The notes beneath the pieces were generated by a model. That model saw only the letters and a list, made by a program, of their open reading frames with translations. It did not search any database and was not told where the DNA came from. Shown piece after piece: positions 11,101 through 20,010 of a stretch of DNA of 64,000 nt. Source of the stretch: Erpobdella octoculata. Its lineage: Eukaryota > Annelida > Clitellata > Hirudinida > Erpobdellidae. Numbering within the stretch: position 1 is the first letter of the stretch; each line of letters opens with the position of its first letter. Made by a program: the position numbers and the translations under genes. The DNA lies in contig OZ022243.1 of the NCBI GenBank assembly GCA_963978895.1, forward strand, positions 10,892,396 through 10,956,395, given 5' to 3'.

Positions 11101-11862
11101 GTCTTCTTCAATATAACATCTCAAAATTCTCTACTTTTCTGACATCCAGAACCCGCGGGCATCCTTTTTGCCTGCGCCAAGAAAAATGTTCCACCACATA
11201 CTTCGTAAAACTGGTCGTCAAACCATGGAACTCCTTTCCCCCTTAATATCATCAACTCAACCACTTTATCTTGTTTTAAATCCTGTATTGAGAACCACCT
11301 CCTAATTAAATAATTGCGTTTTTTATTTTTTTTTTATTTTACTACTTTTCTGACACAAATTTACGTCAGTTGTCACGAGATGATCCTTTAATTTGTTTTA
11401 GTAATAAATAAACTATTCATTAAATAAACATTTACATTTTTTATAAATACTTTTTTTCAGATAACTGATAATTGGTTTGAAGACTCTATTAATTTTGAAA
11501 GCAGCATCAATCCGACTATGAAACTAGATTTTCTAAATCACGGAAATTCTGATGAAGTTACTAAAAACTTCAACAAAGTTCAAAAAACCATTTTTGCATC
11601 AACATCTAAAGCAATTCAAAACAAATGTACAACTAAATTAATAACCGAAAAAAATTCATTTGAGACAAAAAATGTAACCGTTTCTGATTTCACACAAAAA
11701 TCAAATTTTTTTGATGATGGAGTTATTTCAACACAGATATCTCAGAGTTGGTCTCTTTCAAAATATCTTAAAGAGGAAATAAACTGTCCATCACTTTCAT
11801 GCTTGAGTGGTTTTTCATGTACAGATACATCAAAACTCAACAACTCAATTTCTTTTAAATAA
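1743..11862 (+). CDS. Nuclear hormone receptor, NR1 (E75/Rev-erb-like), 3' exons only
   Basis: Five exons join in frame: 1743-1863, 1942-2118, 2440-2656, 5655-5931 and 11461-11862 (stop). All introns are GT-AG and the phases agree (0 to 1, 1 to 1, 1 to 2, 2 to 0). Exons 1-2 encode the ligand-binding-domain core: FDFTDRLQNMNLTDSELALF, then DRPGLRNSCLIEKFQ, then LLNTVHSEKIL, typical of helices 7-10 of NR1 receptors. DRPGLRN and LIEK recall E75. The remaining ~300 residues are low-complexity Ser/Lys-rich sequence with no recognisable AF-2 (helix 12), as is usual for Rev-erb-type proteins. Receptors of this kind are ligand- or heme-regulated transcription factors acting in the nucleus. The C4 zinc-finger exons are not in the window. 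The subfamily assignment is inference; membership of the nuclear receptor superfamily is firm. AATAAA occurs about 45 bases after the stop. Confidence 0.8.
2440..2656 (+). CDS. Nuclear receptor C-terminal exon A
   Basis: This exon lies between acceptor TTTTTAAATCAG and donor GGAAA|GTAAG and keeps the reading frame from the ligand-binding-domain exon (72 codons). The product is Cys/Ser/His-rich (TVPSMCSPVSCSS) and shows no family motif. It is assigned by splice phase and by absence of in-frame stops. Confidence 0.6.
2657..5654. other. Intron 3 of the receptor gene (about 3.0 kb)
   Basis: No coding sequence was recognised. The piece at 3920-4450 resembles the MITE family seen at 25.2 kb and 59.7 kb: GAAAGTTTCAGCTTTCTAGC near 4200, followed by a CAAGATTTGTGTACAGAGAAAG stretch. 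A CA-rich patch lies at 4273-4285. Confidence 0.5.
5655..5931 (+). CDS. Nuclear receptor C-terminal exon B
   Basis: The acceptor CTGTTCACTCAG and donor GAAAAAG|GTAATG bracket 277 bases that join in phase 2 with the previous exon and end in phase 0. The product is Lys/Ser-rich (SSSSEILHRTPSTTWSTR) and unstructured by eye. It contains no recognised motif. Confidence 0.55.
6655..6800 (-). repeat. CAAG-type MITE, partial copy
   Basis: The sequence TTAACTTCACAGCGGTCTTA, followed by TTGCTTGATTGCTTGAATGT and GCAAACCTTGAAAGTGAAAA, matches the reverse of the 3' end of the full copies at 9775-10125 and 47765-48080. The far end is lost. It lies in intron 4 of the receptor gene. Confidence 0.6.
7302..7765 (-). 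pseudogene. Gypsy-type gag fragment, C-terminal part
   Basis: Two minus-strand frames (7499-7765 and 7302-7493), separated by a stop and a frame change, encode an acidic segment (EDDEYEFDIDEEVLE) followed by a Lys/Glu-rich coiled coil (EENKAAQDKTIEEKAAQQK). This is the usual layout of the gag start of SAP-domain-containing metazoan gypsy elements. The matching N-terminus lies at 10577-10696 on the same strand; the two parts are separated by a 2.8 kb insertion. A third related copy lies at 40170-40690. No protease or RT remains. The function is lost. Confidence 0.55.
7952..8593. mobile_element. hAT-type MITE with 8-bp target duplication
   Basis: The left end CAGAGGTTCCCAAACTTC and the right end AGTTTGGGAAACGTAG are imperfect inverted repeats, of the ..GGTTCCCAAAC.. 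type found in many non-autonomous hAT elements. Flanks ATTCAAAT (7944-7951) and ATTTAAAT (8594-8601) form an 8-bp duplication with one mismatch. The subterminal GACCCACTG/GGGTCGCGACCC sequences also pair. The element has no transposase, so it depends on an autonomous hAT. Confidence 0.8.
9165..9770. repeat. CAAG-type MITE copy with internal expansion
   Basis: The head (9165-9320) contains TTAACTCCATCGCCGGTTTT and TTGCTTGAATTTTCGCAAAC; the tail (9600-9770) contains TTTCAGCTCGATCGGATAAC and AATATAAAGGATTTAAA. Between them lie about 150 bases of a 22-bp tandem repeat with unit near TTTTGAATTTTTTGAAAAAAA (9430-9570). Confidence 0.55.
9775..10125 (+). repeat. CAAG-type MITE, near-complete copy
   Basis: This copy starts TTCACAAATCTCTTATATAT, continues GGATTTGCCGGCTTTTCATT, and ends in CAAGCAAGTAAGCAAGCAAG followed by ACCGGCGGTAGAGCTAATAT. 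It aligns along its whole length with 47765-48080. The ends are a degenerate inverted repeat (CCGGC/GCCGG followed by TTATATT/AATATAAG). It is non-coding. Confidence 0.65.
10577..10726 (-). pseudogene. Gypsy-type gag N-terminus with primer-binding region
   Basis: On the minus strand a GTTTGGTGTCAGAAGC-like segment (about 10707-10722) precedes an ATG at 10696 that opens VLKALYEILMCELRGELEK and then KLREHLFRYK, a SAP-like helix pair. This matches the usual leader and gag start of SAP-containing gypsy elements. Sequence further right (10727-10990) may be LTR remnant, with no firm boundary. The reading frame is cut by the 7761-10576 insertion. Confidence 0.55.
11046..11310 (+). pseudogene. LINE reverse transcriptase C-terminal fragment
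   Basis: The frame reads SRTRGHPFCLRQEKCSTTYF, followed by VVKPWNSFPP, matching the conserved TRGH...R...WNSLP tail that ends the RT ORF of CR1/L2/Rex-type LINEs. A frameshift follows: the continuation (STTLSCFKSCIENHL) is in another frame. It is only the last ~80 codons, inside intron 4 of the receptor gene. Confidence 0.6.
11461..11862 (+). CDS. Nuclear receptor terminal exon
   Basis: Acceptor TTTTTTTCAG at 11451-11460 opens an exon of 133 codons ending at TAA 11860-11862. It starts in phase 0, agreeing with the previous exon. The product is Asn/Ser/Thr/Lys-rich, low in structure, and has no AF-2 motif that I can see. AATAAA sits near 11909, and again near 12009. Confidence 0.55.
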   Translation: MTDNWFEDSINFESSINPTMKLDFLNHGNSDEVTKNFNKVQKTIFASTSKAIQNKCTTKLITEKNSFETKNVTVSDFTQKSNFFDDGVISTQISQSWSLSKYLKEEINCPSLSCLSGFSCTDTSKLNNSISFK

Positions 11863-12267
11863 ACCTTGGCGATTTGTTTTCTTAAAATTTATAATTAAAG
11901 CTGCAAATTAATAAATTTAACAGAGATAGGAGAAGTTCCAAAATGTAACTTACTGTTATTGCGTTTCAAAATTTAAGTGTTTTTTAATTTTAAATTTAAT
12001 TTGTGTTAATAAAATAACACATAACAAGATGTGACAACTTCAACATTTTATTATTTAACATTTGTTTGTGTTGTTCCAAGGTTATCATAGCTGGGAGTGG
12101 GTACAGGGGATAAGCTCCCAGTTGCCTATAAAATACTCCTAACGGCGTGCGTCTCATACAGCCTCTGATAACCAAGTCCAGCTCCTGGCCTGCTCGTTGG
12201 CGGAACTGATTTACTAACAGGAGAAGAGGCGAAGGCGAATTTCTGGCGCCTAAAAACCAGAAGCTTA

Positions 12268-12389
12268 ACCCGGGAGGGCAACCTATCTAGAAGAAGGTAA
12301 ACCCTGATTTCAAACCAACGGAAATATGGGGTTCGTTAACCCGGGAGGGCAGCCCATCTAGGGGAAGGAAAACCCTGATTTCAAACCTC
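12268..12389 (+). repeat. Direct repeat in the LINE leader
   Basis: AACCCGGGAGGGCA...CATCTAG..GAAGG.AAACCCTGATTTCAAACC occurs at about 12269-12322 and again at 12338-12387, about 69 bases apart. It lies just upstream of the endonuclease frame and may be promoter monomers of the element. Confidence 0.6.
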
Positions 12390-12413
12390 TGGTTCTTAAG
12401 GCTAGCGACCTAA

Positions 12414-13175
12414 TTGCCAGGAATTTATTTTGCTACAAAAACAATTTTTGAAGTACCCATTCTGGGCAGCCCAGCTAGCGGCACCAGACGACAAAACTCT
12501 TTAATGACGGAATGTGATGAAAGCGGGATAACCCGAAGTCACACTGCTGATGACATCGTCTGGCGACATAAAGCATCTAGGAAAGTTAAACGGGATTTCA
12601 AAATCGGAACCTACAACGTCCGATCCCTCAAGGATAGCGGGGAAATCAGTCACAAAATTCAAAAGATCATCATCGGCTGCGAAGAGTACAACGTCGACTT
12701 TGTTGCTTTACAGGAGCATCGGCTCCAAACGGACTGTGAGGGTATACAGTTTGACACTCCAAAACCTGGCTGGACTCTTGCTTGGTCCGATGCGTCTTCA
12801 ACTACTGAATACCATGGGGTGGCCATGCTCTACAGTCAAAGAGTTGCTGCCATGGTTATTTCGTTGGAGAACATATCTGATCGTATTATGGTGATACATC
12901 TTTGCGGTAGCCCAAAGTTAAGTATCATCTCAGCGTATGCTCCCACGGAGTCAGACAAAAATGAGGGATTGAAAGACAAATTCTACGATGACTTAGAAAA
13001 ACTAATCATTTCAATCCCACCCCACACAGTTGTACTAGTTGTACTAGTTGCTGGCAACTTTAATGCTCGCCTTGGAAACACTAATCATCCAATACATCCA
13101 CGGATTGTCGGAGGATATTGCTACCACGAGCTCACAAACAACAATGGTCAGAGATTGATCGATTTAAGTAAATGA
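12414..13175 (+). pseudogene. LINE endonuclease domain
   Basis: The frame contains the exonuclease-endonuclease-phosphatase motifs FKIGTYNVRSL, FVALQEHRL, YHGVAMLYS, IISAYAPTESD and GNFNARLG, in the normal order. These form the apurinic-like endonuclease that nicks target DNA for reverse transcription. A 9-base duplication (GTTGTACTA, near 13029-13046) inserts extra Val/Leu residues before the GNFNARLG motif, where most copies would read a short GDFNAR run. The frame stops at 13175. The final SDH motif (VGSDHRFV) is found at 13297-13320 in another frame. Confidence 0.8.
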
Positions 13176-13297
13176 GGCCGGCCCACAGTCGTTTTCAGCA
13201 CCAGCGCTGACCCCAAAGCCTAGAAATACTAACTTAGAAGAGCTAAATGGTAGTCCTCTCTGACTGACTGTCGTGTTTTCAACTCAATAGACGTTGG

Positions 13298-13949
13298 TTC
13301 GGATCATCGCTTTGTGTGTGCCAAGATCAGAATAAAACTAAGAGTGACCAAACGTAACAAACTCAGGAGAGACGTTTACAATACCCGCCGATTGGATGAC
13401 GCATTGGTGCAACGGTCTTTTTACTTGGAGTTAAAGAATTGTTTCGAGGTTCTTTTTGACGACCTGCGGATCTCTGGCCATCAGGAAGAGATCGACAAAA
13501 GAGAGGAGTGCATGGACAAAGCTCTGGTGGAGACCTGTGAAAAGGTTCTCGGCAAGCAGAGGAAAAAAAGACAGACACACTGGGTTGGAAAACAGACGAT
13601 CCTCCTCCAGCGGAAACAGGATAGGGCAAAATAAAAGTATATGAGGACTTCAACAGCGGAGGATAAGAGGATTTGGAAAGGCCTCCGGGAGCAAGTAAAC
13701 CAGTCTCTTATTATGGATGAAAGGACCTACCTTGAGACACAGTTCAGTGATCTAGAGGCGGCTGCCTCGAAGAATCAACACAGTGAGGTTTGGAAAATAA
13801 TAAACAAAATCAGCGGTGGTGATAAAAAATGTCCTGTAAAGGTGCAAAAACTCGATGGGAAACCACCTGCGTCCAAGGAAGATGGCTTGAATGAATGGAG
13901 AACTTATTTCAACAATCTTGTCAACAATAAAAGCAAGTTTACAAGTTAA
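13298..13949 (+). pseudogene. LINE endonuclease end and linker
   Basis: A frame at 13314-13634 continues from the SDH-type endonuclease motif into a basic linker. Another frame at 13641-13949 (ADLEAAASKNQHSEVWKIIN-like, as LEAAASKNQHSEVWKIINKI) is the conserved linker before the RT fingers. The two are separated by a stop near 13632. No independent function. Confidence 0.65.
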
Positions 13950-14047
13950 GCCTATCATCCTGTCCCATCGAACGACAACAACGAAATATCAACATCCAAC
14001 TTCAGTTTAAGAAAAGAAAACGAAGCCATAAAGCACCTCAAGTCATT

Positions 14048-14608
14048 TTGAGACGAATCATGGACGGAGCATATAGTCAGAATATCACGCTGTTTGTCAC
14101 ATTCATCGACTTCAAAAAAGCATTTGATTCGATTGATCGGGATATGATGTTTGCAATATTAAAACATTATGGCATTCCCAATAAGATAGCCTCAGCCATA
14201 AAAGTACTATATGAAAATTTATCTAGCCAGGTCTTTGTTGAAGGGAAACTGTCTGAGCCATTCAGTATCAGCACAGGAGTCCTACAGGGAGATGTCTTAG
14301 CCCCTTTCTTGTTTGTCATTGTAATTGATTATGTCATGAGACGAGCGGAACATGGTTTCGGCTATCTGACAGACCGTCGCAATGGATCAAGACAGGGGGA
14401 AAAAAGGATTAATGACCTAACCCTGCTGGAAAACTCAATAGAAGGTGCCCAGCGACAACTGAATGCTCTCAACGAATCAAAAAAGGCTGGACTCAAAATA
14501 AACACCATGAAGACTGTACAACAGGGTGCAATCAGCTCCTATCAGCACATTGATCCGTCATTGACAGATGTCTTTTACTGGTCATTGCCTGCGTATGAGC
14601 CGGGATGA
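14048..14608 (+). pseudogene. LINE reverse transcriptase domain, catalytic box damaged
   Basis: The RT motifs FVTFIDFKKAFDSIDRDMMF, HYGIPNKIASAIKVLY and STGVLQGDVLAPFLFVIVID are intact. The region where YADD should stand reads RINDLTLLENSIEGAQRQL: one aspartate remains, and about 20 residues before it are lost or scrambled. The downstream KAGLKINTMKT thumb is still recognisable. The enzyme would be inactive. The fingers upstream of 14048 are missing, so the copy also has an internal deletion. Confidence 0.8.
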
Positions 14609-14852
14609 ACCGGCAAATATATACATGCTGTATACATCGAATGTAGGAGCTAACAACAGACGCGGCCGACCAAGAATGTCATACCTCAATCAGATATCAA
14701 CATACATAGGTTATGACAGAAAGAGCGTCACCGCTGAGGAGGTTAGAAGGCAAGCCACGGAGCCTAATGGAGAGAAATGGAAACTCAGATATTGTCGTCT
14801 GCGGATTGGAGGGACCAACAAGTCCGAACAAAGCGTAGTCGGCCGACGATGA
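14568..14852 (+). pseudogene. LINE C-terminal region
   Basis: The frame reads FTGHCLRMSRDEPANIYMLY and later NRRGRPRMSYLNQI, the usual post-RT tail (LRM, GRP...Y) of RTE-type and related LINEs. It overlaps the end of the RT frame in a +1 frame, indicating a frameshift. It ends in RR-stop just before the GAT tail. Confidence 0.7.
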
Positions 14853-14993
14853 TGATGTTTATGTTGAAAATTATTTTGTGTAACATACACAAGGTATCCC
14901 GTTATGTTAGATAAACATGTTTCATAAAAAATCATTTGAGCTTCTTTAGATGAAGCACAAAGCGCCCAACCTTTTCAAGTTTATTTTAATTAA

Positions 14994-15072
14994 AACCAGA
15001 CGGCTCACTGACGGGTTATCACAACCGACTAGCGGCTAACGGATCGAGAGTTCAAATTTGGTGTGTCAAGAT
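14994..15072 (+). repeat. Possible tRNA-derived SINE head
   Basis: GGCTCACTGACGGGTTATC resembles a pol III A box and AGAGTTCAAATTTGG a B box, about 38 bases apart, as in tRNA-derived SINEs. The cloverleaf cannot be completed by eye. A similar degenerate arrangement lies near 49830-49880. Low confidence. Confidence 0.3.
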
Positions 15073-15938
15073 TGATAAAATATTTGACCAGTTCTGTTTT
15101 TCTATTCAGTGAAATATGTAATGGTTTTGTGGGTGGCACTTGTAAGATTTGCGGCATGATATTTTTGGTAAATTTCAAGTCTTTTTTGAAAAAGTTCAAA
15201 AATGTAAAAATCCACTATAGTGCTACGCGTGAGCTGTTCTTCAAACTGCTTCACTTAAAATAGTTTTTGCAAATGCTTTTCTTATCCTTTTAAAAAAAGA
15301 TTTATCCAGATGAGATCATAGCTAGTTGGTAGTAAGTTCACCAAAAGCTCTCAGTAGGTTTAAATGTCTCGTAGCGGAAGCCAACCTATCAAACTTTCTC
15401 ACATATAAATAGATATCTGATTGCTCTATTATTACTCCTTCTGTGACATCCTCATTTAAAAACTAGTATCTATCTGGTACCTAGATCTAAATACAAATAT
15501 TTATCTGATTACCTTGTTGTTACTAATCCATCTATTATGTATTAGTTAATATTCATATATAGTCATATAGTTTATATTTTGAACACAACTTTTCTGTTCT
15601 ACTTTTGCCTGGCTCGTCGCCTCACACCAGACGGTTTATTTTGTTTTGTTTTTCTTTAGTTTTTATTGTGTTCTGTCCGAACAGTATTAGTGGCCCTTTG
15701 GGTTTCTCTGTTCGTGTACCAATAAATAAATAAATAAATATATAGTCTCCTCCAAGGGAACTTGTAATGTTCGATGGTGTCAAATCCCAAAGATGATGTT
15801 TTTTCTGCAACCTATCAGAGGAATGTGACTACGAGCTTCATAAAAATATCATCTACTGATATATAATCTCCCAATTCAACCTACCTCATTCACTCGCCAA
15901 TGCTTACCTGATTTAAAGAGGTTAACCATTATTTAGCA
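15073..15938. other. Intergenic AT-rich sequence
   Basis: No gene recognised. A (AATA)n tract lies at 15720-15741. Confidence 0.4.
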
Positions 15939-16715
15939 CAGTGGTTCTTAACTTTTTTTTCCCGCGCCCCCTTTGGACCAACTCGATTTGACCGCACCCC
16001 CTACTTTTGCATATAAAAAATAAGTAAAATGTAAGTGATTTGCATCAAGTTTTTTATTTAATTTATTTTTTGTGGCTTCCCACCAATTTGGTCAGAATAA
16101 TAAGGACCAATCTTTAACAAGACAATTCGCATATCATCAACGGCCACCAATCAATACTTTGCTCGGTTTCCACATTTACCAAAGCAGAAAAGCTAAACAT
16201 TTTTTGGGTAGAATACCTGGTTTTTGGAAAATGACTGTTGTTGGAAGTAAAATTACTAAAAATGCGTACGACTACCCCCGGTCATTAGCTTTTTTGGAAA
16301 GAAAAAATGGGAGTCTCAAAAAAAATTTGAAAATAACCCCTTTCCCAATTTTAGAATTGCATTCTCCCACCAGGAACTCTATTGAATAAAATGTAAGGTT
16401 CATCGCAACAAATAAACCCAACAAATTTCAATTCGATTGGATAACGGGAAGTTGGTTTTTTTTAGTGGTAAAAGGTCCAATTTATGGTTCAAGCAAGCAA
16501 ACACGGTGAAGGTAAAATACAAGATTTAAAAATACAAGCATAGCCAAAATTAAAGATTTTTAAAATTTTCTAATTATTCTCCGCAAAATTGAAATTGCAG
16601 AGAATATTTGTTTCAAATTTTCATTTTTTAAACTTTTATTTTTCGCACCCCCCTAAACTAGAAAAGCACTCCCCTTTGGGGGGGGGAAGTGCACCCCACC
16701 GGTTCAGAAACCCTG
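15939..16715. mobile_element. hAT-type MITE with 8-bp target duplication
   Basis: The left end CAGTGGTTCTTAACTTTTTT and right end GGTTCAGAAACCCTG form terminal inverted repeats, with the subterminal GCGCCCCCTTTGG / CTTTGGGGGGGGG pair typical of non-autonomous hAT elements. Flanks ATTTAGCA (15931-15938) and TTTTAGCA (16716-16723) are an 8-bp duplication with one mismatch. An internal segment (about 16190-16320) is related to the small element at 54535-54772, and the tail of a CAAG-type MITE is embedded at 16419-16545. There is no transposase. Confidence 0.8.
16419..16545 (+). repeat. CAAG-type MITE tail inside the hAT MITE
   Basis: AATTTCAATTCGATTGGATAAC, followed by TTCAAGCAAGCAAACACGGT, matches the 3' end of the CAAG family. 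It shows nesting inside the 15939-16715 element. Confidence 0.55.
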
Positions 16716-16924
16716 TTTTAGCATATCGTTAGGCATCGATTGAACATCAATTCTGAATTGTATCCAAACGCACAAAGAGACATATAAACAAGCGTTCTAG
16801 CAACTCGATTTTCAAAATCTAAAATATTAATTTTTTATTTATTTTTAATCAATGGTACGTGACATGAATCATTCGTTATATACGTTGTTTAAAATTTTCT
16901 ATAGCTGTATTATTTAAAAAAATA

Positions 16925-17110
16925 GGTTTTTAAATTCCTTATATTACTTTCACCGCCGGTCTTGCTTGCTTGAATGCTTACAAATCTTTACTGTACAAAC
17001 TAACAAACTTCTTGTCATCCAATAGTGCTTCAATTTGGAATAAAGATTCGCTCCTTGCAACAATGTATTCTATTAAATTTTAAAATTAAATAAAATCTCT
17101 TTATAATTTC
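16925..17110 (-). repeat. CAAG-type MITE, head fragment in reverse orientation
   Basis: TTAAATTCCTTATATTACTT, followed by CACCGCCGGTCTTGCTTGCTT, is the reverse complement of the family's 3' end. It continues to ATTCTATTAAATTTTAAAAT near 17088 and then fades. Confidence 0.6.
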
Positions 17111-18056
17111 AAAAAATTATTTATTTATGTTTAAGGAAATAGACTAAATTATAAAATTTTTGTCAAAAAATTGTTTTTTTTAGTTCTGTTATTTTTTCAA
17201 TCACAACAATTACAAAATACATTACAGAAAAAAATTTGAGTTCTGCATATTTTAGTAGGCTAATTGCTTCCTTGCATACTTCTATCAGCTTGGCTTGTGT
17301 GCACTTATTAGTATAGCACGTGTTCACCAGAGTTGTCTACGGCTCGGGTAGGGTCGTGGATATTTGACATATAAGTGGGTCGGGTTGGGTCAGGTCGAGC
17401 AAAGTCCGATAGGTTCGGGTCGAGCAAGGTCGGGTTAAATGTTGTCTGCATTGAAATATGGCATTAAAGTTGACTTTATTGTCATAGATTTCATACCGTT
17501 TTCAAAAATCCTTGGAGAAATAAAACAAAATGGCAAAGAAGCGGCTTTTTATAAATTAACTATTATACTCCTGGCTCTGCCATATAGACCCGCTTACAAT
17601 CGATTTTAGACACAACTTAAAAGTCTGTTTGATTAACAGACTTATAGGACTATGAAACGGCAATAAGTGGAATTACCAAAAACGTGGCATAAGTCCGTTA
17701 TCTTGAAGTTTCAAGATGGCGGCCGATAATTAGAAATTAATTTTTTTTAAATCACACAACATAAATATATCTATACAAAATTTTTTTCAGAGATATAATT
17801 TTTTATAATAATTATAAGACAAATAAAATTTGGTATGGCCACCAAGAACCCAGAAAAAGAATTATGAATTATTCTTTAATTATTTTTTAACAATGACAAA
17901 ATTAAATCGTTATAACTCAAATTCCAAAATAATAATTAAATTGGTACAACTTCACCAGAACACTTCATTTGAAGATAATGCATATTAATTGTTGTGACAA
18001 TCTGAGACTGTATGTAATGTGTGACAATATATAACACATAGAACTTTTTCATTTTG
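17111..18056. other. Intergenic sequence with GGTCGGGT patch
   Basis: A GC-richer patch at 17335-17445 contains repeated GGGTCGGGTTGGGTC/GGTTCGGGTCGAG strings related to the end sequences of the hAT element at 51817-53098. A similar patch occurs at 36900-36990. No gene seen. Confidence 0.4.
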
Positions 18057-18300
18057 CACACAAACACCAGTTGCTGTCACATTTACTTCCACATTTGCAC
18101 AAAATCAGCATATTCTCTGGAATTGGTTTAAGACCTTTAACTGGCAAAATGGCACCACCATCTAAGAACCAACCATAATTCATTGCGCTAAGAATTGCTG
18201 CTTCATTAATAAGAATAGTGAAGACATACAGTAAGGTGTAAAAAGCTTTCTGAATATGATGTCTAATGACATTTGAGGTTGGTGGAAACTGTGCCAGTGT
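18057..18300 (-). pseudogene. Cys-rich transposon-associated remnant
   Basis: One minus-strand frame reads HHIQKAFYTLLYVFTILINE, then MNYGWFLDGGAILPVKGLKP and ILCKCGSKCDSNWCLCAK before a stop at about 18057. The pattern W-x(5-10)-L.P followed by a C.C....C.....C.C cluster recurs in uncharacterised repeat-associated ORFs of invertebrates. I cannot name the family. The upstream part is open for only about 80 codons and there is no flanking coding sequence, so it is a fragment. Confidence 0.45.
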
Positions 18301-19139
18301 CTTTGGCTAGAACAACTCACTCGACTGTCTCTGTGATTTTATGAATTCAGTTGGTACAACATCATTATTATTAACACACCCACTGAGTATGATGGGTTAA
18401 TGTAAAACTGTCGAAGACAACATGGAAATTTGTTCTGTGACAGGTAGACAGTACACATTTAACAAAATTTTTAAATGTACCAAACGATCACTAATTTGAA
18501 AAAAAAAACAAACAAATTTTCAACATGAAATCATTTTAAAAAAATGCCTCAAACACAACTGGATCCATTTGCCGGTTTGCGTGATACAGTGTCATCCACG
18601 AGCAAAAAGCCAACAGAACTAATTAAAACTAAAATCAATGAAACTAATTTTTTAGTTATTTTTCGTTACTTGACAATTTTTTTATTAAAATATATAATTT
18701 CATTTTTATGGTTTCTTATAATTGACCTGAAATGATAATGAATGTTCCTTTATTGTTCATGTTTGACAAAAGCTATTGCGTTTTTTTTTAATCGATACTA
18801 GTATAACAAGTTAAGTTAAGCAGTTTTCTGGTTGCAAGTGCCACAACAACGTGTTGACTTATTTTAAATTTAAAGAGAAATTGAACAATAGTTGATGTTA
18901 CGTGGTATACGCCAATGGTTTGTTTCAACTAAAAAATTCAAATAATATTAAAACTTGAAGAAACCTTCAAATAAATATGAAAAAAAAGTTTTTATTATAA
19001 TTTTTAGCTTTGAAAAAATTTAATATTGTTTTTTTGAATGAATTTAAAACTGGTGGTTTATTTTTCTAAAAAGTAATTGATAATTTAAAAAAAAACATTT
19101 AAAATAAATTTAATTTATATCTCATTAGAATTTTGTTCA

Positions 19140-19305
19140 TGAAATTTGAAAGTTTAATGAATTGCAGTATCATGGATGTCAAGTATATGCATCAAATTTC
19201 AGCTTTATCGGATAATGGAAAGTGGATTAAGTTTTATTTCAAAAATTATTTTTATTCAAGCATACAAGAAACGGCAAAGTTATTATAAAGGATTAAAAAT
19301 AAAAA
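19140..19305 (+). repeat. CAAG-type MITE tail
   Basis: CAAATTTCAGCTTTATCGGA, followed by AGCATACAAGAAACGGCAAAG and TTATAAAGGATTAAAAAT, matches the 3' end of the family, with most of the CAAG run lost. It stops directly before the (ATCC)n tract. Confidence 0.5.
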
Positions 19306-19375
19306 CCTACCGTTATCCAATCAAGATGAAACTTGAAACAAAAACTTGTCCTTCATGACATTAAAAATGTTAAAC

Positions 19376-19978
19376 CCACCCGCCCATCCGTCAATCCGCT
19401 TATCCGCCCATCCGCCTATCCGTCCATCTGCCCATCCGTCCATCTGCCCATCCGCCCATCCGCCTATCCGTCCATCGCCCATACATCCATCAGCCCATCC
19501 ATCCATCCATCCATCCATCCATCCATCCATCCATCCATCCATCCATCCATCCATCCATCCATCCATCCATCCATCCATCCAACCATCCATCCATCCATCC
19601 ATCCATCCATCCATCCATCCATCCATCCATCCATCCATCCACCCATCCATCCATCCATCCATCCATCCATCCATCCATCCATCCATCCATCCATCCATCC
19701 ATCCATCCATCCATCCATCCATCCATCCATCCATCCATCCATCCATCCATCCATCCATCCATCCATCCATCCATCCATCCATCCATCCATCCATCCATCC
19801 ATCCATCCATCCATCCATCCATCCATCCATCCATCCATCCATCCATCCATCCATCCATCCATCCATCCATCCATCCATCCATCCATCCATCCATCCATCC
19901 ATCCATCCATCCATCCATCCATCCATCCATCCATCCATCCATCCATCCATCCATCCATCCATCCATCCATCCATCCAA
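19376..19978. repeat. (ATCC)n microsatellite with degenerate left flank
   Basis: A near-perfect (CATC)n tract runs from about 19490 to 19977, with two interruptions (AACC at 19581 and ACCC at 19641). The left flank 19376-19489 is a decayed CCATCCGC/CCATCTGC version of the same unit, and the right flank 19979-20010 is CACCC-rich. All three frames on both strands are open, so long ORFs reading HPSI or WMDG across it are artefacts. Confidence 0.95.
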
Positions 19979-20010
19979 ACCCACCCCCACCCACCCACCC
20001 ACCCACCCAG

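Larger units (their letters stand above)
12070..14870 (+). mobile_element. Decayed AP-endonuclease LINE (RTE-like)
   Basis: The element opens with a GC-richer leader containing a direct repeat (12268-12389), followed by an endonuclease frame, a linker, an RT frame and a C-terminal frame, and closes with a GATGATGATG tail at 14849-14858. The frames are broken by several stops and shifts, so it is a dead copy. The leader repeat (CCCGGGAGGGCA twice) and the craniofacial-protein-2-like endonuclease are features that I associate with RTE-related elements. The clade is not certain. Confidence 0.75.
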
